Positions 36,795-43,801 of a DNA stretch of 64,000 bases are shown one piece after another (the stretch's first letter is position 1; each line of letters starts with the position of its first letter). A program made the translations under genes and the position numbers. The stretch is from Winogradskyella sp. J14-2. Lineage in GTDB: Bacteria; Bacteroidota; Bacteroidia; Flavobacteriales; Flavobacteriaceae. Location: NCBI RefSeq assembly GCF_001971725.1, contig NZ_CP019388.1, forward strand, positions 310,001-374,000, given 5' to 3'. Under the pieces are notes generated by a model. That model worked only from the letters and a program-made list of their open reading frames with translations. It was not told the DNA's origin and ran no database searches.

Positions 36795-37238
36795 CTATGA
36801 AACAGTTGTAGGTTCAAGTTTGCAAGAACTAAATTTAAGACCATTCTTAATGGCTACTTTATGTTCTCGATCATTTTTGTAACTAATCTCTCTATGTCCG
36901 CTAATTTGTTTCAAATAAAAGCCACTAGCATTCTTACCTGATGCAGTTAAAATCTCGTTTGGTGTTAAAAAACACTCATCAACTTCAACTGGTTCATCAT
37001 CTACATAAATTATTAGCTTTTTATAAGGTTTGGCAAAAAAACCTTCAATTCCAGCCCCTTTTAGATTAATTTCTTCATCTAATTGTACTGGCTCAAAGCC
37101 CTTTTCATTAACCTTTATTAATAATTCATAATCTTCTACAGGTAATAAATCAGCTTTTTCTAAAATTTCCTTACCTGTAATAATTGCACTAACAGATTCA
37201 AATTTTTGTCTGTTAACTTTAAATATAAATTTTCCCAT
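36795..37238 (-). CDS. Tandem ubiquitin-like (multiubiquitin domain) protein
   Basis: The 147-residue protein contains two beta-grasp Ubl modules. The first (about 3-70) reads FIFKVNRQKFE, ITGKEILEKADL, YELLIKVNEKG and LDEEINLKGAGIEGFF. The second (about 73-146) repeats the layout as LIIYVDDEPVEV, LTPNEILTASGK, SGFYLKQI and HKVAIKNGLKFSS. This is the multi-ubiquitin family pattern, with the T..EIL.. helix in each. The C-terminus ends CKLEPTTVS and has no GG, so the conjugation or processing point is not obvious. It is the first gene of the operon and should be the substrate of the E1-JAB and E2 proteins. Confidence 0.85.
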   Translation of the reverse strand: MGKFIFKVNRQKFESVSAIITGKEILEKADLLPVEDYELLIKVNEKGFEPVQLDEEINLKGAGIEGFFAKPYKKLIIYVDDEPVEVDECFLTPNEILTASGKNASGFYLKQISGHREISYKNDREHKVAIKNGLKFSSCKLEPTTVS

Positions 37239-37316
37239 CTTTTTAATTTTTAATGGATTAACTCATTTCTTAAAAATAGCTTGAGCTTACTATTCAGGTA
37301 GCAGTTATACAAGGAA

Positions 37317-37346
37317 TTGTGTAGTTAATTTTAATTTGTACCTTTG
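37317..37346 (+). promoter_or_regulatory. Full consensus promoter facing right, between the two island operons
   Basis: TTG (37317-37319), 19 bases, TACCTTTG (37339-37346) is a perfect match to the Bacteroidota promoter. It points to the plus strand, where both neighbours are on the minus strand, so it does not serve either. Confidence 0.75.
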
Positions 37347-37352
37347 TACAAC

Positions 37353-37467
37353 AAAACACGGGAAATGTTAAGATGATAAGTCTTAATTATTGAAGTCCTC
37401 GAAAACTTTAAATCCCATTTATATCCAATTTATTGTTACCAGCAATAGATTGGATTTTTGTTTTTTA
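37353..37467 (+). ncRNA. Candidate small noncoding RNA of about 115 bases
   Basis: The unit starts just after the perfect promoter and ends at a terminator: ATCCAAT (37423-37429) and inner ATTG pair with CAAT and ATTGGAT (37449-37455), followed by a T-rich run. It contains only frames of a few codons. It lies entirely between the Ubl gene start and the antitoxin gene stop, on the opposite strand. The RNA end abuts the antitoxin stop, so some antisense overlap of that mRNA's 3' end is possible. Function is unknown. Confidence 0.6.
37423..37467 (+). terminator. Terminator of the candidate small RNA
   Basis: A two-part stem (7-base outer, 4-base inner) is followed by TTTTGTTTTTTAT on the plus strand. 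On the minus strand no T run follows, so it does not serve the antitoxin gene. Confidence 0.7.
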
Positions 37468-37472
37468 TCGGC

Positions 37473-38495
37473 TTATATATTTAAATTAAACGCATATTTA
37501 TAATCAATTAAACTTTTACCATTTTCAAAATTATCTTTCCAAGCATCTTCAAGATGACTTCTCTCAATAATTTCAGTAGTGTTCTTACATTTAAATTCTT
37601 GATAAACTATATCTAAAATTTCTAATTCTTTTTCAGTGAATTTTTCAGAATCAAAATCTTTATTACCTAAAAATTTTTTACTGTAGCCCCAATCATTTTC
37701 CTTTTTAATTATTTTAATTGCATTTGTACTTTCTATGTAATCGAAAATACTATCATAGTTATTAGGAACTGGACCCATATTAATTGCTCTATATCGTGTA
37801 CCACTGATAGAAACCGCTTCATGTTTATAATGAAGGAAATCACAATAAAATAAGAGTTTATTTAATTGAGTAACATATGGCTGCATATTTTTAGCAAAGA
37901 AAACCACCATTTCAGTCAATTTCTCAATATTAGGTCTTATATATCCTGTAAAATTATCAGGTAACTTATCACCTAACAAATAATTTTCAAAACCGATAGA
38001 AAATCTAATTTTCTTCTTCTCATCTATTAACCTATCAATTTTATTAAGAAGTTTGAAACCTTCATCTGTGAAATCACTCTTATCGTCATTGTTAACTTTG
38101 AAAACATTACTTAACTTGACTAAAGACTTAAACTGAATAGGATTTTTGGCTAACTGAATCAAATTTGCATTTGATTGATTTGGCACTTCTCCATTTTCAT
38201 AATTTCTATAACTATTAATGCCAAAACCTAAAATTTCAGACATTTTTGTTGCAGAAACCCCATATTTTGCACGTATTTCCTTGATTTCTTCAGGAAACGG
38301 CAAATTATACTTGTCGCGATACTGATTATAAGCTTGTCTCATCTTAATAGTATCAAATTCTGTTGTAGTAAAGTATTGTTTACTATCTGTACAATAAAAA
38401 CTAGGATAGGTAACATTAAAAGTTTCCTTTCTAAAAGTTAAATCCTCTTTTTTAATTTTAATAGACATTTCTTTACCTGTAAATGGGCTTTTCAT
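37473..38495 (-). CDS. Antitoxin: MqsA-like HTH fused to a Panacea/SocA-type (DUF4065) domain
   Basis: The 340-residue protein starts with a short zinc-ribbon-like N-terminus (FTGKEMSIKI, TYPSFYCTDSKQYF), then an Xre/MqsA-type helix-turn-helix (about 70-115, IRAKYGVSATKMSEILGFGINSYRNYENGE). Residues about 190-335 have the DUF4065/Panacea pattern (QLNKLLFYCDFLHYK, SISGTRYRAINMGPVPNNYD, FTEKELEILDIVYQEF). Panacea domains are known as neutralising domains of varied toxins. It follows the toxin gene by 2 bases, the toxin-first order of mqsRA. It probably binds the operators upstream and represses its own operon. Confidence 0.82.
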   Translation of the reverse strand: MKSPFTGKEMSIKIKKEDLTFRKETFNVTYPSFYCTDSKQYFTTTEFDTIKMRQAYNQYRDKYNLPFPEEIKEIRAKYGVSATKMSEILGFGINSYRNYENGEVPNQSNANLIQLAKNPIQFKSLVKLSNVFKVNNDDKSDFTDEGFKLLNKIDRLIDEKKKIRFSIGFENYLLGDKLPDNFTGYIRPNIEKLTEMVVFFAKNMQPYVTQLNKLLFYCDFLHYKHEAVSISGTRYRAINMGPVPNNYDSIFDYIESTNAIKIIKKENDWGYSKKFLGNKDFDSEKFTEKELEILDIVYQEFKCKNTTEIIERSHLEDAWKDNFENGKSLIDYKYAFNLNI

Positions 38496-38497
38496 AA

Positions 38498-38845
38498 TTA
38501 CTTAAATTGATATTCCATTGGATACTCTGCTATATGAAAAGAAATACAAATCACACTTGTGTTTTCAATTCCAAGTGTTATTTTGATATAAACTTCCTTT
38601 CCTCTCAACGTCCTGCCGAACACCCACATTTCAGAACCTCCATATTGAGTTTCTTCAAGAGGGCCTTCGCAGTAATCATCAATTACTAAATTTTCGAGAA
38701 TTTTTTTTCTTTCATTAGGCATTAATTCCAAGTCAGCAAGAGTCTGAGAGTTTTTTCCTCTATCGTCGAGGAAAAGAATATCCCAGATACTCATATTTAC
38801 TTTGAACTCCTTTAAGAAGTTTTTTACTTGTTCTTTTGATGCCAT
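38498..38845 (-). CDS. Small toxin (MqsR/RelE-like ribonuclease fold)
   Basis: The 115-residue protein has the layout of MqsR-like toxins: an N-terminal helix (KEQVKNFLKEFKV), DDRGKNSQTLADLELMPNERKKILENL, then DYCEGPLEETQYGGSEMWVFGR and KEVYIKITLGIENTSVICISFHIAE. The last strands match the MqsR QVYLKITV and VLIVSFKE-like core. MqsR is an mRNA interferase that cuts free mRNA; that activity here is inferred from fold and pairing. It is the first gene of the toxin-antitoxin operon, next to its operator. I cannot assign it to one toxin family with certainty. Confidence 0.75.
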   Translation of the reverse strand: MASKEQVKNFLKEFKVNMSIWDILFLDDRGKNSQTLADLELMPNERKKILENLVIDDYCEGPLEETQYGGSEMWVFGRTLRGKEVYIKITLGIENTSVICISFHIAEYPMEYQFK

Positions 38846-38862
38846 GATATAAATTCACAGTA

Positions 38863-38941
38863 CAAATATAGTAAAAATAATAATAAACAACTTTAAAGTG
38901 TTATTAATACTTATTAACAGTTGTGTTTATAACTTTAAAGT
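38863..38941 (-). promoter_or_regulatory. Toxin-antitoxin promoter with twin palindromic operators
   Basis: On the reverse strand, TTG (38888-38890), 17 bases, TATATTTG (38863-38870) is a good promoter 17 bases before the toxin start. Two copies of the perfect palindrome ACTTTAAAGT lie at 38890-38899 and 38932-38941, 42 bases (four helix turns) apart; the first overlaps the TTG box. This is what an HTH antitoxin operator should look like. A second TATATTTG (38951-38958) lies upstream. Confidence 0.75.
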
Positions 38942-39100
38942 GATAATATACAAATATAATGCCATTCCACACACATTTTCTTCCACTCCTCTGCCCTTTC
39001 AGAAAAAGAGTGTTCCATTAACTGAGTAAAGAAACATTAGAGAAGAAAAAAATAAAGAAACCTATTATTTAAGATGTGCTTTTAACCAAAGCCCATCTTT

Positions 39101-39223
39101 ACATAACGCAAGTACATTATAGGACATTTTGTAACAATAAGCATAATAGCGATATTTAGCGATATCTGACATAATCATAGTTCTAGAGATACTCAGTGTT
39201 CTATAACGTAAATGATTATGTAC
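39101..39223. repeat. Right-flank attC/MITE-like inverted repeat element
   Basis: The 5' arm (39101-39126, ACATAACG ... ATTATAGGACA) and 3' arm (39197-39222, TGTTCTATAACG ... ATTATGTA) are imperfect reverse complements with matching outer ACATAA/TTATGT and inner TTATAGNACA/TGTNCTATAA boxes. This copies the left-flank element in the same orientation, about 4.8 kb away. The size, near 122 bases, and the paired-box layout resemble attC sites. Confidence 0.6.
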
Positions 39224-39370
39224 AAGCTTATTGTGGTTTAAAAATTGATTTCTTATTTGACTATATAAATAATCACGTATCCAAATAAAACCAATCATGT
39301 CTGCTTATTGTAAGTGCAACTATAATTTGTTTTAAAATAGACACATCTTCAGGATCTTTCCATTTAAAAA

Positions 39371-39385
39371 GTATGTAAAATGTCC
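39371..39385. repeat. Partial right-flank repeat (TATGTAAAATGTCC)
   Basis: This 14-mer (39372-39385) is identical to 34447-34460 in the left flank and marks the outermost repeat text before the next core gene at 39426. Confidence 0.5.
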
Positions 39386-39425
39386 CAAAAGCTTTAGGGT
39401 TAATCTCAAAGTACAAAAGCCATTT

Positions 39426-39998
39426 TTAATTAGCATTTTCAAGTTGCCCTCTGTAATTTATACTATTGCGATGTGATGAGACAATATTAACATCGGCCGT
39501 GTTACTGGGAAAGAAAGTAATAAAAACTTTATAGGTCTCTGTGGTATCTCTATTATCATTAATGGTAAATTGCATGACGTAAGCATCTTTTCGTTTGTGT
39601 TTATCTAAACTGAACTCTTGTGGCATCCCAGAGAATTCGATGCCCAAATCCGAATTGTAGCGGTTACTGCTAAGTCGCTGTTCGCCATAAAAAGGCAGAT
39701 AACCAATAATGCTGTCGTTTTTAAAATCTATAAAGTAACCGTTAACAAATATTCTATCGGCTGTGTTACCTGTATACCGCGTTAAGTTGTTTAGAACTTG
39801 GGTTGTGGCATTGGTATTAAACGGTAATACAGTAGTAATATCTATTTTAAAGTTTTTACTACGTATTTTGGTTTCTAAAGCGCTAAGATCTTGGGATCGC
39901 TCATTCTCAGTTTTTGACGATTTACAAGATAAAACTACCAAAACTATAAATAAGGTTATGAAACCTAAAAAAGGCTTAATGCTTGTGTAACTCTTCAT
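39426..39998 (-). CDS. DUF4251 lipoprotein
   Basis: The 190-residue protein has a lipoprotein signal ending VVLSC (Cys25). The mature part shows the DUF4251 order: LETKIRSKNFKIDITTVLPF, YFIDFKNDSIIGYLPFYGEQ, then the weak beta strands and a C-terminal NSINYRGQL. It should be anchored in the periplasm or on the outer membrane. A more distant DUF4251-like protein is encoded at 51640-52095. Function is unknown. It marks the right core boundary of the island. Confidence 0.8.
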   Translation of the reverse strand: MKSYTSIKPFLGFITLFIVLVVLSCKSSKTENERSQDLSALETKIRSKNFKIDITTVLPFNTNATTQVLNNLTRYTGNTADRIFVNGYFIDFKNDSIIGYLPFYGEQRLSSNRYNSDLGIEFSGMPQEFSLDKHKRKDAYVMQFTINDNRDTTETYKVFITFFPSNTADVNIVSSHRNSINYRGQLENAN

Positions 39999-40057
39999 AA
40001 TTAACTTAAAAATAGTTATTTAAGCTCTAACCTGCCAGAACATTAACATGCTTTTAG

Positions 40058-41362
40058 CTACTGTACTTTAATCTGAGTGTCTGGTTGAACTACTTCTGAT
40101 TTTGGTAGGTTGAAATAAAAGGTGGTACCTCTACCCTCTTCACTCTCGACCCAAATTTTGCCTTTATAAAATTTTATGATTTTTTCTACAATGGATAAGC
40201 CAATACCTGAAGATGCTCCTGTACTTTCTAACTTGGTAAATATTTTAAAAATCTTATGAAAATAGTTAGGATTAATACCCACACCGTTATCTTTTACAAA
40301 AAACTGAAAGTGTTCTGCGTCTTCTGTATAACTCACCTCTACATAACCTTGTTCTTTATCGCTATATTTTACTGCATTGAGTATTAGGTTTTGAAATACT
40401 TGTTTAAATCGCCAAGTATTACCAAAAAGCGTTGGCATGTTGGTATCGATGTTAACTGTTATGTGCTTTGGAATAAGCATGGTTTGTAAAACTTCGTCTA
40501 ATAATTTATTAAGGTCTACCTTACTGTTTTCGGTATCGATACGGTCTACGGTAGAATAGTCTAAAACGCCCTTAATAAGCAAATCCATCTTTTCAACATT
40601 AAACAACACCTGTTGTAAAGGATACCATTGACTTTCCGAAATTTTATCTTTATTATCATCCATAAACCAGCTAACTAGCGTATGGATGTTTATAAGAGGT
40701 GCTTTAAGATCGTGAGATACCATATGCGCATATTCACTCAAGGATTTGTTTTGTTGCGACAAATGTTCTAAAAGCTCTTGTTTCTTTACTTCTTGCGCTT
40801 TAATCCTTTCTTCGTATTCTTTTCGCTGCCTGAGGTTTACCAACATATTGGCATAGACAAAGAGAATTTCTTTTTCGTGGTCGTTGTATTTATTTAGTTT
40901 TTTTACCGAATCGAAACCAATAAAACCAACCAGCTCGTTGTTTTTAAACTTAGGAATGGTAATTAAACTTTTAATCCCTTGAGGTTCTAAAATGGCTCTT
41001 AAGCCATACTCACCATCATCTGGTAGTTTACTAACATTATCTACCCAGAAGGCTTCACCTTTTCGATGCGCTTCTAGCCATTGTGGAATATAATCTACAG
41101 GAATATCTTTTAGATTATCAATTTCTGGCTTAATTCCTTCAGCACACCACTCGTAAGTATTTGTTGTAGTGTTGTTTACAAAGTCGTACGAAAAGATATA
41201 ACTACGGTCAGACCCTACAAACTCACCCATTTGCTTAAGCGATTTATGAATAAGTTGATCGATATCAGATATATCGGCATTAATGTAAGTGGTAGATATG
41301 CTAATTAATAGTTGTTGAAATCGAAGCTGACGCTCTATGATTTGATCTTTTTTTGGAGGCAT
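40058..41362 (-). CDS. GAF-domain sensor histidine kinase
   Basis: The 434-residue cytosolic kinase has a GAF domain (about 30-178, VGSDRSYIFSYDFVNN, SLITIPKFKNNELVGFIGFD), a short coiled coil, the phosphoacceptor His217 in MVSHDLKAPL, and an HATPase domain with N box (NLILNAVKYSD), G1 (VKDNGVGINP) and G2 (SSGIGLSIVEKII) boxes. No membrane segments or response regulator gene are next to it, so it is an orphan. It probably senses a small cytosolic ligand or redox cue and phosphorylates a regulator encoded elsewhere. Confidence 0.9.
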   Translation of the reverse strand: MPPKKDQIIERQLRFQQLLISISTTYINADISDIDQLIHKSLKQMGEFVGSDRSYIFSYDFVNNTTTNTYEWCAEGIKPEIDNLKDIPVDYIPQWLEAHRKGEAFWVDNVSKLPDDGEYGLRAILEPQGIKSLITIPKFKNNELVGFIGFDSVKKLNKYNDHEKEILFVYANMLVNLRQRKEYEERIKAQEVKKQELLEHLSQQNKSLSEYAHMVSHDLKAPLINIHTLVSWFMDDNKDKISESQWYPLQQVLFNVEKMDLLIKGVLDYSTVDRIDTENSKVDLNKLLDEVLQTMLIPKHITVNIDTNMPTLFGNTWRFKQVFQNLILNAVKYSDKEQGYVEVSYTEDAEHFQFFVKDNGVGINPNYFHKIFKIFTKLESTGASSGIGLSIVEKIIKFYKGKIWVESEEGRGTTFYFNLPKSEVVQPDTQIKVQ

Positions 41363-41448
41363 TTTTATAGATTTTATTCAATAAAAACAAAGTACTGCAT
41401 ATCCTTTGATTTTAGAAAACAAAAGTTGCGTAAATTATAACGTGTTTT

Positions 41449-41898
41449 TTAAAGTTTTGAAATTGTTGTACCGTCATTCTGCTTTACCTTTTCCCACAGA
41501 TAATCTGATGTTAAGCGAAAACTACCTAAATATTCAAAACTACAGCTATCTGGTGCTATAATGGAGAGAAAAGGTTCTTGTTTAGAATTGTTGTAAAGGT
41601 GATACGTTTCCCCAATTAGAGGCTCAAAAGTAAATTTAGCATTGGTAACAAGTTCGTTATACTCCATAATCTCAATGAGTGCATCGTATTCTGCTTTTAT
41701 GGCTTGGTATTTTGCTTTGAGATGTTTATTGGCCTTGTAGATTTGAGAGTTCTTCCATGTACCATTATTTGGCAATGTAATTTGTGGCGCACCTACGCTA
41801 GTGGCATAGGGTCTAAACGCAGCGTCATAGCGTTCTTTGTTTTCATCATACACAACCAAATCGGGCCGTTTTTCAATTTTCTTTTTTTTAGTTGCCAT
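41449..41898 (-). CDS. DUF2452 family protein
   Basis: The start at 41898 (MATKKKKIEKRPDLVVYDENK) is preferred to one 15 bases upstream. The 149-residue protein has the DUF2452 pattern, with PYATSVGAPQITLPN, an Ala/Lys helix (KANKHLKAKYQAIKAEYDALIEIM) and FEPLIGETYHLYNN. There is no signal peptide. It is of unknown function and is divergent from the DUF2237 gene. Confidence 0.8.
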   Translation of the reverse strand: MATKKKKIEKRPDLVVYDENKERYDAAFRPYATSVGAPQITLPNNGTWKNSQIYKANKHLKAKYQAIKAEYDALIEIMEYNELVTNAKFTFEPLIGETYHLYNNSKQEPFLSIIAPDSCSFEYLGSFRLTSDYLWEKVKQNDGTTISKL

Positions 41899-41961
41899 AA
41901 CAATTTTAAGCAAAAATACATATTTTTATCAAGTAAAGATATCTTAATAAATCGCTAAATA

Positions 41962-42321
41962 ATGAATGGTATCAACGTTTACGGAAAGCCATTACAGGTG
42001 TGTTGTGCAGATCCTGTAACTGGTTACTTTAGAGATGGCTATTGTCGCACTATGCCGCAAGATACAGGAACTCACGTAGTTTGTGCTGTGATTACAGATA
42101 AATTTTTAAACTTTACAAAACGACGTAGTAATGATCTTACCACACCCATTCCGCAATGGAGATTTCCAGGACTAAAAGCTGGAGATAAATGGTGCTTATG
42201 TATATCGAGATGGCTCGAGGCAGAAAAAGCTGGTGTAGCACCCAAAATTGATTTAGATGCTACACATATTAAAGCTTTAGAATATACAAGTCTCGATATT
42301 TTAGAAAAGTACCGTTTATAA
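41962..42321 (+). CDS. DUF2237 family protein
   Basis: The 119-residue protein matches DUF2237 over its length: NVYGKPLQVCCADPVTGYFRDGYC, DTGTHVVCAVITDKFL, SNDLTTPIPQWRFPGLKAGDKWCLC and RWLEAEKAGVAPKI. Conserved cysteines (CC, C, C, C) may bind a metal. It is cytosolic and small; function is unknown but the family is widely conserved. Confidence 0.9.
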   Translation: MNGINVYGKPLQVCCADPVTGYFRDGYCRTMPQDTGTHVVCAVITDKFLNFTKRRSNDLTTPIPQWRFPGLKAGDKWCLCISRWLEAEKAGVAPKIDLDATHIKALEYTSLDILEKYRL

Positions 42322-42342
42322 TTTAATCAAGGGAACCTTAGT

Positions 42343-42852
42343 TTACTCAAAATCTATTTGTACAGTGACTGTTCCTTCAATACTCCTTAGATTGTTTTCT
42401 ATTTGATTTAGACCATCACTACCTAGCTGGCAGCTTCCACCAGGAGGACCTTCACAGCCAGTGCTTAAAATTACAATATGGTACTGACCGCCTACAATTC
42501 CTAAATTGTAACCAGGAATATCGTCTGGTACAACTGGTGCACCTCTCGTAGGTATTGCCTCACCGTTTTCCCAAGAAATTGTAAAGTTTAGATTAGGACT
42601 TGTTGAGCTCTCATAGGTTAATGTATACAGTGTTGCAGCAGGCTGTGGTGCAAAAACAGCCATGCCATAAACGGCGGCAAAATCGTTTGTAGATGGTGGA
42701 CGTTCTATATCATACTGCCTAAATATTAAAGGGTCAACTTCAAAAATCATTGGTTGTGGGTCTTGGTCATTTTCTTGGCTGTCATCACTAGAGCAACCTA
42801 TTGATAATCCTAAAAGAATAAACACTATAAAAAGTTTAAATGGTGGTTTCAT
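42343..42852 (-). CDS. Lipoprotein of unknown function
   Basis: The 169-residue protein has a lipoprotein signal ending LSIGC (Cys20) and an acidic linker (SSDDSQENDQDP), typical of surface-exposed lipoproteins in Bacteroidota. The rest appears beta-rich with GCEGPPGGSCQLG near the C-terminus. I do not recognise the family. It is convergent with the DUF2237 gene. Confidence 0.75.
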   Translation of the reverse strand: MKPPFKLFIVFILLGLSIGCSSDDSQENDQDPQPMIFEVDPLIFRQYDIERPPSTNDFAAVYGMAVFAPQPAATLYTLTYESSTSPNLNFTISWENGEAIPTRGAPVVPDDIPGYNLGIVGGQYHIVILSTGCEGPPGGSCQLGSDGLNQIENNLRSIEGTVTVQIDFE

Positions 42853-43008
42853 TGTCTTTGGTTTTTGTTATTATAATTACAAATCGAACAATCTTTAAAA
42901 TGTCATCATCTTATTTCAAACATTTCCATTTCATAAAATATTATTAAACTTCTTGGTTACAAACATTTAGTGAATTATATTAAAGAGAACCAAAAAACAG
43001 AAGATGAT

Positions 43009-43311
43009 ATGACTATTATTTATGAATATGATAATGTTACCGCGAGTGATAGTTTGGAAGCATTTACAAAAGAAAAGCTAACAAAACTCTTTCAGCGCAA
43101 TGAACTTGTAATAAGAGCAGATGTTTTTTTTAAAACAGAAAACACTACCAGCGACGAAACAGGCATGATTGCAGGCATACGCCTTAGTGCACCTGGACCT
43201 CGTTTATTTGCTGAAGCCTCTAAGGCTAATTTTAGAGATGCTGTGAGTGAATGTGTAAAGGAGTTACAGCGTCAGTTAACAAAGCGAAAAGAAACAATGA
43301 AAACTTACTAA
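43009..43311 (+). CDS. HPF/RaiA-like ribosome-associated protein
   Basis: The start at 43009 (MTIIYEYDNVTASDSLEAF) is chosen over a GTG 39 bases upstream because family members start with this strand. The 100-residue protein has the HPF/YfiA fold pattern, with FTKEKLTKLFQRN, IRADVFFKTENT and FAEASKANFRDAVSECVKELQRQLTKRK. HPF proteins bind idle ribosomes at the decoding centre and promote hibernation. The next gene starts 3 bases later, so they are co-transcribed. Confidence 0.85.
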   Translation: MTIIYEYDNVTASDSLEAFTKEKLTKLFQRNELVIRADVFFKTENTTSDETGMIAGIRLSAPGPRLFAEASKANFRDAVSECVKELQRQLTKRKETMKTY

Positions 43312-43313
43312 AA

Positions 43314-43757
43314 ATGACAATAGATAATAAAAAAGGACTAATTAATTGTATTTATGCAGGTGGTACCCAATTTAGTGCACAAATTGAAGCTATTTTAAAA
43401 GCTGCTAAAAAGGACACACATGGCATAGACATTACTAAAACCATGCCTTCTGATACCTTGTGGCACGATATGGCGAAACGATTAAATACCTCTTTGCGAA
43501 CTTTTATAAACATACCAAAGATTGAAGGATATAATGCAGACGCAAATTATTCTGAAGAAAGTTTGGTAAAAATATTAGCCAAACATCCTAAAGCTATGAT
43601 AGGTACCATTGTTATGGAAGGTGAAACTATAATGCATATAACCAGATATACAGAATTACTTAATTTTTTTAATGTTGATTCTGCAGGACTCGAAAAAACA
43701 ATGCATACCCAATCACCAACAACGAAGCGGCAAACAGAAAACGAAAGTTTTGTATAA
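43314..43757 (+). CDS. ArsC/Spx-like thioredoxin-fold protein without active-site cysteine
   Basis: The 147-residue protein resembles flavobacterial ArsC/Spx-like proteins: GLINCIYAGGTQFSAQI, GIDITKTMPSDTLWHDMAKRLN, FINIPK, SEESLVKILAKHPKAMIGTIVMEG and RYTELLNFF. In the ArsC/Spx Cys motif (SCTSC) the text here is GTQFS; the single Cys12 is in the preceding strand. It is therefore likely a regulator or binding protein rather than an arsenate reductase. It is downstream of the HPF-like gene and ends at a bidirectional terminator. Confidence 0.75.
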   Translation: MTIDNKKGLINCIYAGGTQFSAQIEAILKAAKKDTHGIDITKTMPSDTLWHDMAKRLNTSLRTFINIPKIEGYNADANYSEESLVKILAKHPKAMIGTIVMEGETIMHITRYTELLNFFNVDSAGLEKTMHTQSPTTKRQTENESFV

Positions 43758-43759
43758 TA

Positions 43760-43790
43760 AAAAAACCTCTGAATCTTCAGAGGTTTTTTT
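43760..43790. terminator. Bidirectional terminator between convergent genes
   Basis: AACCTCTGAA pairs with TTCAGAGGTT and is flanked by A and T runs, serving the ArsC-like gene and the old-yellow-enzyme gene. Confidence 0.85.
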
Positions 43791-43801
43791 ATTCATAAGT
43801 C

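Larger units (their letters stand above)
38959..39425. other. 467-base gene-free right flank of the island
   Basis: The stretch holds the right attC/MITE-like element (39101-39223) and a partial copy near 39371. A 77-codon frame on the reverse strand overlaps the element and is not supported as a gene. Confidence 0.6.

Noticed and set aside
39065..39298. A 77-residue reverse-strand ORF in the right island flank
   Set aside because: It overlaps the attC-like repeat element, has no recognisable features and no leader or promoter.
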